DNA of 21,711 nt from a virus: positions 1 to 21,711 of IMG/VR virus record IMGVR_UViG_3300029319_000589, one strand, 5' to 3'. Position 1 is the first letter of the stretch; each line of letters begins with the position of its first letter. The notes below the pieces were generated by a model. That model made no database searches and was not told where the DNA came from. It saw only the letters and a list, made by a program, of their open reading frames with translations. Positions 7,801 through 12,617 of the stretch are shown one piece after another. A program made the translations under genes and the position numbers.

Positions 7801-7971
7801 GGTACTGCCCTAGACGAAGAAAATATGGAAGGTTTTATTCGTATCTTAGAACTAATTAAGGTGTATTTCAAAAACGTTTTGTTGATATCTCATCTTGATT
7901 CACTCAAAGATTGTGTTGACATGCAAATCGTGATTGAAAAGAAATTAGGATATGCAAAGGTTAACCAATAA
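4822..7971 (+). CDS. Single-chain Mre11-Rad50 (SbcD-SbcC; T4 gp47-gp46) fusion
   Basis: This 1049-residue protein joins two repair subunits normally encoded separately. Residues 1-~340 are an Mre11/SbcD metallophosphoesterase: DTH (Asp8, His10), GDV (Asp44), GNHD (Asn79, His80), YHGS (His148) and GDIH (His184). A Rad50/SbcC ATPase begins near 362 with Walker A GKNYSGKSS (397-405). It continues through long coiled coils broken by a Cys pair (Cys721, Cys728, in PCGTDYPQCKF). It ends with the signature ASGAEK (960-965), Walker B FILDEP (988-993) and the H-loop His1024. The complex trims and cuts DNA ends, and in T4 it drives recombination-dependent replication. GTG 4822 has a strong GGAGG (4813-4817). 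The Cys pair is C-x6-C rather than the canonical CxxC zinc hook. Confidence 0.93.
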   Translation: MKFAHISDTHIKNLKYHYEYRVVFEQLYEKLQEENVDYIVHTGDVAHTKTQISPEYVELCAQFFENLANIAPTYAILGNHDGNLKNSSRQDALTPIFNALDHPNLHLLKDSGETNIDDKFCLNVLSVFDRENWIKPTNSDKINIALYHGSISNCKTDVGWVMLNGEDTMEIFDGFDFAMLGDIHRRQILDEAGRIWYAGSTVQQNHGETNDKGILIWDIQTKDDWDVEPIVFKNPKPFITLELTPKGRMPKGANVPEGARLRIVSNNNLPLNVMKRAMDIAKHRFKPEVVTFLNRAAGERGDVTEITDNLKTENLRDINIQEELMDEYLKEYQVESTTLEKVYELNRKYKKMVEDENDISRNVNWKLTNFEFDNLFNYGEGNNVNFDELNGITGIFGKNYSGKSSIIDAVLWTLFNTTSKNERKNLNVINQNKEFCRGKLTIVVGHKTYTIERSAEKYIKRLKGEETQEAKTDLNFEVYDEVLGDTVSLNGLSRIHTDAIIRKHFGECEDFLISSMASQHGALSFIDEGSTRRKEIIAKFLDLEIFEKKFKLAKDDSTDLKGALRRLESRNYDEEIIEAADSLKTKKIELETHKAECEELKEEIQLITKTCEDLRNSIDAIPEEVINVVDTKRDIKKKNIQIFSLESENKQHNADLSVKRGISEKIEEYLNGINIEALSEQQQVIENLQTNKKETATALEALIQQIEDIERKAKLLDGIPCGTDYPQCKFIRDANVAVANLQHVQNEQESTQVNLSTIDKKIQSMRPSFVADQISKYDAICDKRLLTTNDIADLNLSIEKNNASIERLKYELKELEDKRNKYEENREAIENFEEFTTELDACNGKLEKKQNQYDACQEQMLELYKDVGSLEKNVENIKEQKQEYLNLQEEFSAYDLYMRCMHSSGIAYDIIKRKLPVINQEIAKVLANIVDFEIFFEDSGKKFDIFIKHPKHEPRPIEMASGAEKTMGAMAIRLALLSVSSLPKSDLFILDEPGTALDEENMEGFIRILELIKVYFKNVLLISHLDSLKDCVDMQIVIEKKLGYAKVNQ

Positions 7972-9110
7972 TGTCTAACGATAACGATAATAATGAGTTC
8001 GATTTTCTGCCTCCCGCAGAGCCACCCCCAGCGTTTGTGCAGGAAAAGGATAGTTTTCACGAAGAAGTAGAAGCAGAAGATTTTGGAATGGTCGAAGACT
8101 TCGGATTACAGATGGAATACTCTGATGAAGATTTACTCCCTGAGAACACTGCACCTTCTTCACTAAACGTGGGTTTTGTCGGTGTCGGTGGCGGAGGCAA
8201 CAAAATGGCCAACGCATTTATCGAACTTGGATTTAACAAAACATTGCTTGTTAATACAACAGGCAAAGACATTCCAAAGAATGTCGAAGAGGATCACGTT
8301 GTCCTTATTCCCGATTCTGATGGAATTGGTAAAAACACCGAATATGGAAAAGAGGTATTAAGTCAAAATGGTGCAATTATTGAAGATGCTCTCCGCATCA
8401 AACTCGGTAAAGTTGATTGGTTATTCGTCCTTGCTGGCGGTGGTGGCGGTACCGGTAGTTCTGTTACCGCTTTGCATTCTGTCTTTGAGCGTTACATGCG
8501 CTCTGTGCAATCAAGCGGTAAGGTCGTTTACATAGTCTCCTGGCCCACAGCGCAAGAGAATCTTAACCCAACAATTGCCAAAAATGCTTTAACTCTTGTC
8601 AATGATGTTTCAAAACACCCACACATCATTCTCGACAACGAACGTTCCACAAGATTATTACGTGGTAGAATAGGGATGCTAGGAATGTATCCGGTTGCAA
8701 ATACACAGTTTGCAAAGTCATTAGCTCAAGTTTTAAAACTCTCCGATGAGGATTCACCGATCCAATCTTTCGACAGCAAGGATTTGGAAACATGCTTGAG
8801 TAATGATGGCCGAGCCTTCATGGGCTCAACTATGATAAAAGATCCAAATACCGGAAAGCTTGGATCGGTGATCCTTCACAACTGTATGAATCGCTCAGCG
8901 TGCCCTCCACCTAAAGGTAAGGCAGGTGCTGGTTCATTGGTGCTAGTTGTGTCAGAAGAGATGGTAGCTGACCCTAAAGTCAGCAAGAATATTGAGTCGG
9001 CAATCGCTTATGTCGGCGGTCGATGCGAGACACTTTTCTCTGGCGTTTATGTCAGAAAGAATGTGCCCGGCCTGATTGCGATACTAAGTATGAATGGATT
9101 AGCAACATAG
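7971..9110 (+). CDS. Tubulin/FtsZ-family GTPase
   Basis: This 379-residue protein carries tubulin/FtsZ GTP-binding hallmarks in order. The T1 loop is GFVGVGGGGNKMANAF (68-83), and a strand ending TLLVNTTGKD follows. The T4 signature loop is AGGGGGTGSS (155-164). A helix region HIILDNERSTRLL (218-230) resembles the FtsZ nucleotide-contacting segment. The T7 loop is FDSKDLETC, with Asp268 and Asp271 in the D-x-x-D pattern needed for GTP hydrolysis across the filament interface, followed by GRAFMGS as in FtsZ. An acidic, Pro-rich extension (1-65) precedes the domain. The protein stops right after the last strand, so the FtsZ C-terminal FtsA/ZipA-binding peptide is missing. ATG 7971 overlaps the Mre11-Rad50 stop by one base. 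A cytomotive filament role (PhuZ/TubZ-like) is inference. Confidence 0.9.
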   Translation: MSNDNDNNEFDFLPPAEPPPAFVQEKDSFHEEVEAEDFGMVEDFGLQMEYSDEDLLPENTAPSSLNVGFVGVGGGGNKMANAFIELGFNKTLLVNTTGKDIPKNVEEDHVVLIPDSDGIGKNTEYGKEVLSQNGAIIEDALRIKLGKVDWLFVLAGGGGGTGSSVTALHSVFERYMRSVQSSGKVVYIVSWPTAQENLNPTIAKNALTLVNDVSKHPHIILDNERSTRLLRGRIGMLGMYPVANTQFAKSLAQVLKLSDEDSPIQSFDSKDLETCLSNDGRAFMGSTMIKDPNTGKLGSVILHNCMNRSACPPPKGKAGAGSLVLVVSEEMVADPKVSKNIESAIAYVGGRCETLFSGVYVRKNVPGLIAILSMNGLAT

Positions 9111-9119
9111 GAGATTACA

Positions 9120-9500
9120 ATGGCTAGACGTAAAAACACAAAAAGGATTGATCCTCGTTACTTTTTGAACGAGACAACACACAGAGATGAGATTGAAGAA
9201 GGCTTTTCCGGAGGAGATTACTCCGGCGCCGACAGCACTGCCCGAGCAATGGGAAGAGATGATGCGCCGACAAGCACATCGTCAGGTGCTAGAGTACCAG
9301 AAGCATATCAGGCGCTAGCCGATAAACTTATTCAACAGGGCAATGATGCTCGCAAAGTAGAGAAGTCAATTAATGCCTGCTCAGAAGAGTCCCTTCAGGG
9401 CGGCCGTGATGCTTTTGTAAAATGTATGTATCGTAAAAACACTTCTTCTATCTATGCTATGCAAGATTTAGGAATGATTCCACAACAAAAAGGCGCATAA
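9120..9500 (+). CDS. Small protein with basic N-terminal RIDPRYFLNE segment, 126 aa
   Basis: The start at ATG 9120 has AGGAG about nine bases upstream. The N-terminus (MARRKNTKRIDPRYFLNETT) is basic and then contains LNE (16-18), an (I/L)xE site of the gp21-protease type. It may therefore be a second class of head-targeting leader, although its sequence differs from the MKITKKQLKEII tag. The middle is low complexity (GGDYSGADSTARAMG, TSTSSGA). The C-terminal half (PEAYQALADKLIQQGNDARK to FVKCMYRK) is helical and carries two Cys. I recognise no enzymatic domain. It is nine bases downstream of the FtsZ-like gene and three bases upstream of a tagged protein. Confidence 0.65.
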   Translation: MARRKNTKRIDPRYFLNETTHRDEIEEGFSGGDYSGADSTARAMGRDDAPTSTSSGARVPEAYQALADKLIQQGNDARKVEKSINACSEESLQGGRDAFVKCMYRKNTSSIYAMQDLGMIPQQKGA

Positions 9501-9502
9501 AA

Positions 9503-9943
9503 GTGAGAATTTCCAGAGCCAGACTTAGAGAGATCATTAAAGAAGAAGTTACTGTAGCCCTAGACGAAGAAGAAGACGGTACTTTGGAAGATCTTGCCAG
9601 TATGTTTGGTGAGTTGGCTCCGGAATTAGACGATATAGTGGCGGTGTTGCAAGACATGCCAGAGGATCAAAAGCAGTTGGCTGTAAAGCAATTGCTTTCT
9701 CAGCTTGGCGATGAAGGCGACGTTGAAGGTTTAGATGACCCCCTTATGCAAGGTATTGAGATGCAGAATGAATATGGATTCGGTGGCAAGACCGGCGGCT
9801 TGGCTACGGTTGCCGGCCGACAGCTTGGTAAAAGGGACGACGAAAACAATCCTTGGGCAATCTGCACTGCATCTGTCGGGCGCGAAGACAAAGAGAAGTA
9901 CGAGAAATGCGTCAAAAGTGTGAAAAAGCAAAACAGGAAATAG
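9503..9943 (+). CDS. Tagged protein of unknown function (candidate internal head protein), 146 aa
   Basis: Translation from GTG 9503 gives an N-terminus of (M)RISRARLREIIKEEVTVAL, a diverged member of the MKITKKQLKEII tag group with Arg replacing Lys. The tag ends in two glutamates, as in the other copies. A strongly acidic region follows (DEEEDGTLEDLASMFGELAP), then DMPEDQKQLAVKQLLSQLGDEG. A Gly-rich linker leads to a compact C-terminal unit with two Cys (NPWAICTASVGREDKEKYEK, then CVKSVKK). The C-terminal unit looks like a reusable small helical module, but I cannot name it. The gene is flanked by tight spacing on both sides (2 bases upstream, 1 downstream). Confidence 0.7.
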   Translation: MRISRARLREIIKEEVTVALDEEEDGTLEDLASMFGELAPELDDIVAVLQDMPEDQKQLAVKQLLSQLGDEGDVEGLDDPLMQGIEMQNEYGFGGKTGGLATVAGRQLGKRDDENNPWAICTASVGREDKEKYEKCVKSVKKQNRK

Positions 9944-9944
9944 G

Positions 9945-10145
9945 ATGACGGCACAAACAAAAGCTTTTGTTGATACATGGTTGGAAAAACTAACATCTAG
10001 AAAGCTAATGGTGTGGGCGACAGCCACTGCTTTGACTTTTACTGGACATGTAACAAGTGAAGATTGGGTAATTATTTCCGCTATATATATTGGTGGCCAA
10101 ACCATCATCGACGGTATCGCAAGACTGCGAGGTTATAATGATTAA
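9945..10145 (+). CDS. Small membrane protein (66 aa), possible holin-like
   Basis: ATG 9945 comes one base after the previous stop. The product has two moderately hydrophobic stretches, SRKLMVWATATALTFTGHV (18-36) and WVIISAIYIGGQTIIDGIA (41-59), separated by a short TSED turn. This would make a two-span hairpin with both ends cytoplasmic and a basic end (RLRGYND). Small two-helix proteins next to spanin-like genes are often holins, but no endolysin is visible in the window, so the lysis role is only a suggestion. It overlaps the next gene by eight bases. Confidence 0.6.
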   Translation: MTAQTKAFVDTWLEKLTSRKLMVWATATALTFTGHVTSEDWVIISAIYIGGQTIIDGIARLRGYND

Positions 10146-10521
10146 AAAGCAGATTTTACAATTTGCATTAAAAAACTGGAAAGCAATAGCAATAATATTG
10201 CTTCTTATCGTAGTGGCAATGAAGAACCGCCGCGACTATAGTTTGATGCAAAAAGCATATGAAACTCAAGCAGAATCACACACAGCGCAAATTGAAGGCC
10301 TGAAAGAGATACATCAACGAGAAATAGAAGAGCAAAGACTACTCGCAGAAAGCCACTTGGAGTCTCTGGCTGTAATCGAAGAAGACTACGAAGATGCGCT
10401 ACAGATGATTGAGGAGCTAAGAGAAGATAAAAAGGGCAAATATAGGAACAAATTCAATAGCGATCGAGAGCAACTAATTAAAGATATAGAAGATACTTTC
10501 GGGATTCAGTATGTTCCTTAA
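10138..10521 (+). CDS. Membrane-anchored coiled-coil protein (127 aa), inner-membrane spanin-like
   Basis: I chose ATG 10138 (MIKKQILQFALKNWKAIAII), which overlaps the previous stop by eight bases. An upstream in-frame GTG at 10090 would put a polar extension before the membrane helix. A single hydrophobic span (AIAIILLLIVVAM, about 16-28) is followed by a basic KNRRD stop and then about 80 residues of charged, probably coiled-coil sequence (HTAQIEGLKEIHQREIEEQR and on to MIEELREDKK). This is the layout of an i-spanin (Rz-like). The basic residues right after the span argue partly against that orientation, because they favour a cytoplasmic C-terminal part. A plain membrane-tethered coiled coil is the alternative. 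Confidence 0.55.
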   Translation: MIKKQILQFALKNWKAIAIILLLIVVAMKNRRDYSLMQKAYETQAESHTAQIEGLKEIHQREIEEQRLLAESHLESLAVIEEDYEDALQMIEELREDKKGKYRNKFNSDREQLIKDIEDTFGIQYVP

Positions 10522-10933
10522 ACTTTTATTGATGCTTTCTTTGACGGCAAATGCAACTGAGCCGGCCAAGTTCACTTTTTTAGAATATAAACAACCGGCA
10601 CCCTTTGAGGGTGTTCTGTTTGATGAATTTTCGATATCAACCATACTATCCGATTACGACATCGCAGCGTACGCATGTCAAATAAGGGTCGATTACGAAT
10701 TGAAGAAATTGGAAGAAAAACATCGATTTGAACTCGAAGGATTAAAGATAGAACATAAGGCCTTAACAGATGAGTATGATTTATTTATAATGCAGAAAGA
10801 CAAAGAGATTGACCTACTGGCCAATGCTCTAAAAAAAACTTCACCCCGGCACAAATGGTTATATTTTGCTGGTGGGATCCTAGTTGGTACTGCGGCATCA
10901 TATGGCGCATATAAGGCATTCAATGAAAGGTAA
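10511..10933 (+). CDS. Exported coiled-coil protein with C-terminal membrane span (140 aa)
   Basis: The gene overlaps the preceding one by 11 bases. Residues 1-15 (MFLKLLLMLSLTANA) are a typical Sec signal peptide with an AxA-type cleavage site. There is no lipobox Cys, so it is not an outer-membrane lipoprotein. The mature part starts TEPAKFTFLEYKQPAPFEGV, continues through a helical heptad-like region (residues 59-104, ELKKLEEKHRFELEGLKIEH), and ends with a hydrophobic span (WLYFAGGILVGTAASYGAY, 116-134) and a short basic tail. This predicts a periplasmic coiled coil anchored to the inner membrane by its C-terminus. The gene order and overlap recall spanin pairs, but the domain order is unlike a classical o-spanin. 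Confidence 0.6.
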   Translation: MFLKLLLMLSLTANATEPAKFTFLEYKQPAPFEGVLFDEFSISTILSDYDIAAYACQIRVDYELKKLEEKHRFELEGLKIEHKALTDEYDLFIMQKDKEIDLLANALKKTSPRHKWLYFAGGILVGTAASYGAYKAFNER

Positions 10934-11309
10934 AGACATAAATAAAATTGCTGCAATAGAAAAAGCCATATCTGAAAAGTATGGGGAAGACACAGTTGCA
11001 AATCCCCGTGCCAACTGGGATGAAGAAAAAGAAAAAGAATACCTCTCTCAAATGAAAGACTTTTATAAAAAAATAGATAAGAATGAGCAGTGGCAAAAGA
11101 AAGTTGATATAAATGGCATAAAGGTATCAAAAAAACTACTTAATAGAGAATCTTTAGGATGTTGTCCTGTCTGCGAATCCTTTTCAAAGATATCTATGGA
11201 CGATGTTTGTCTCGCTAAATTTGATTGCTGCAGTAAATGCTATTATCAATATGTCGAAGGCAGAGAGGAAAGATGGTTAAAAGGATGGAGACCAAATGAA
11301 AATAAGTAA
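10923..11309 (+). CDS. Zn-ribbon-type small protein (128 aa)
   Basis: I chose ATG 10923 (MKGKDINKIAAIEKAISEKY), which overlaps the previous stop by 11 bases; the in-frame GTG or ATG choices further upstream would lie deep in the previous gene. The N-terminal half is helical and charged, with a conserved-looking NPRANWDEEKEKEYL. The C-terminal half has Cys pairs, CCPVC near residue 81 and CCSKC near residue 102, spaced for one zinc ribbon, followed by YQYVEGREERWLKGWRP. I recall similar small zinc proteins in T4-like marine phages but cannot assign a function. It overlaps the next gene by 14 bases. Confidence 0.65.
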   Translation: MKGKDINKIAAIEKAISEKYGEDTVANPRANWDEEKEKEYLSQMKDFYKKIDKNEQWQKKVDINGIKVSKKLLNRESLGCCPVCESFSKISMDDVCLAKFDCCSKCYYQYVEGREERWLKGWRPNENK

Positions 11310-11610
11310 AAAGCAACTTAAAGAAATCATCGGAGAAGAACTGGAGAAAGTTAGGGAAAATGTAAGGCCTGATGTTTTGCGCACCCAGAAGATGATGGAC
11401 ACAAGAGGAATCACAAAGTTGGTTGCTGCAAAAATTAATACGTGGCAAGAATTACAAGGGTTTCTTGCGGGTATGCTACAAAATGTACAAGTCAAAGACA
11501 ACCAAAAAACAATGGTCCTAAGAAAGCTTTTAAGACAACTCCAAGGCCAGGGCGGTGGAAGTGCCCCAGGCACGGACGCGCCAGCACCAGAACAAGGAGC
11601 AGCAGAATAA
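11296..11610 (+). CDS. Tagged protein of unknown function (candidate internal head protein), 104 aa
   Basis: The N-terminus MKISKKQLKEIIGEELEKV is nearly identical to the tag on the 3191 and 3751 proteins, while the codons differ at many synonymous positions. After the tag comes a helical body (NVRPDVLRTQKMMDTRGITK, WQELQGFLAGMLQNV) and a low-complexity Gly/Pro/Ala tail (GQGGGSAPGTDAPAPEQGAA). There is no enzymatic motif. The start overlaps the zinc-ribbon gene by 14 bases and its stop overlaps the next ATG (TAATG). Confidence 0.72.
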   Translation: MKISKKQLKEIIGEELEKVRENVRPDVLRTQKMMDTRGITKLVAAKINTWQELQGFLAGMLQNVQVKDNQKTMVLRKLLRQLQGQGGGSAPGTDAPAPEQGAAE

Positions 11611-12164
11611 TGGCAACAGTATATGAAATAGTTCAAGGACTCTCGCAAGCCGCGGCAAACGCATACGACGGCGCCCACAACGACGATGGTGAACTAGTAG
11701 AGGTGGGTTTACGACGCGAGGACGGAGATCCAATCCTTGATAAAAGAGTTATGGACGGGTTTAATGTTAGATTCACCGGCAACATGATGTGCCTAACATA
11801 CCAATCAGAAATACAACTAAAAGAAGTTTATGCTAAGGGATTTGAGAACGAAATCAACCAGAGACTGGCAGACATTACCTCTTTCCTCAAGAAAGAGTAT
11901 AGAAAAATTAATGGAGAGTCGGTTCAACTTACCTTAGAGGGAGAGACTGACATCAGCGCAGAGAGTGTATCTCGCCATCGTTCTTGGGTAATGGCGCGCC
12001 AACACTATAAGATTGGCGGTATAGATAAAGAACAGAGAATTGACGAAGAGTCCAAAGATCGATTGGATAGTGGCTGGAAGTCGTTTCTTGAATTAGGCGG
12101 CTGGGATGGCTCTGGCGGAAAGCGACCAAAGAACGATAAGAGACCAAAGAATTCGGGGGAATAA
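11610..12164 (+). CDS. Unknown protein of the packaging cluster (184 aa)
   Basis: ATG 11610 (MATVYEIVQGLSQAAANAYD) overlaps the previous stop by one base and is preferred over upstream in-frame starts inside the tagged gene. I do not recognise a named family. Visible segments are GLRREDGDPILDKRVMDGFN (about 34-53), a strand-like VRFTGNMMCLTYQSEIQL, a helical ADITSFLKKEYRKING, and RHRSWVMARQHYKIGG. The C-terminus is polar and basic (GGKRPKNDKRPKNSGE). It sits two genes before the large terminase, where T4 has its small terminase gp16, but nothing in the sequence supports a small terminase over another head or neck protein. Confidence 0.65.
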   Translation: MATVYEIVQGLSQAAANAYDGAHNDDGELVEVGLRREDGDPILDKRVMDGFNVRFTGNMMCLTYQSEIQLKEVYAKGFENEINQRLADITSFLKKEYRKINGESVQLTLEGETDISAESVSRHRSWVMARQHYKIGGIDKEQRIDEESKDRLDSGWKSFLELGGWDGSGGKRPKNDKRPKNSGE

Positions 12165-12167
12165 TTG

Positions 12168-12617
12168 ATGAATATTTCTCGCTCCGATTTATATCGAATT
12201 ATTCTTGAAGAATATGCGAAAGAAGAAGGGATTGGTTTATCCGAAAGCAAAGCGGACGAACTACTCAGATATATAAAAGGTGGCCCAAAGCCGGATTGGA
12301 TAGATGACGAAAGAGAGGCCCCAGATCCTCCAGAGGTACCGGCAGCTAAAGAGCCTGCTGGTGAAACAATTCCAATGCCAAGAGGTGAGGAATCGCTTGT
12401 AGATCAAATTAGTGCATTGGTGCAAGGTATGGATCCAGAGCAAGTTTCAGAGCTTTTTCAAGCAGTATTTGCGCAGATTCCTGGTGTTGAAATGGGCCCC
12501 GCTGAAGAGGAGCCAGAGACTCTTTATTCTCCTGGAGCAGAAGGCCGGCCACAAGTTGGCTTTAAACTTGAAGAGCTGATGGATCTTATCCGGGAAGTAT
12601 TAGCAGAAGATGTATGA
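12168..12617 (+). CDS. Tagged acidic protein before the terminase (149 aa)
   Basis: ATG 12168 is preferred to the TTG at 12165. The N-terminus MNISRSDLYRIILEEYAKEE follows the tag pattern (basic or polar start, an Ile/Leu helix, then EE). The body is acidic and Pro-rich (DDEREAPDPPEVPAAKEPAG). A central helical unit, GMDPEQVSELFQAVFAQIPG, follows. The end, FKLEELMDLIREVLAEDV, repeats the tag-like helix at the C-terminus and includes an LAE site. It overlaps the terminase start by four bases (ATGA). The position fits a small terminase subunit, but the composition looks more like an internal or core protein. The assignment is open. Confidence 0.68.
   Translation: MNISRSDLYRIILEEYAKEEGIGLSESKADELLRYIKGGPKPDWIDDEREAPDPPEVPAAKEPAGETIPMPRGEESLVDQISALVQGMDPEQVSELFQAVFAQIPGVEMGPAEEEPETLYSPGAEGRPQVGFKLEELMDLIREVLAEDV

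Noticed and set aside
10090-10137. An upstream GTG start for the membrane coiled-coil protein
   Set aside because: It would add a polar stretch encoded within the preceding gene. ATG 10138 gives a normal membrane-protein start and a typical short overlap.
11442-11609. An earlier start for the 184-residue protein
   Set aside because: The added segment is an out-of-frame reading of the tagged gene at 11296. ATG 11610 at the TAATG junction is the natural start.
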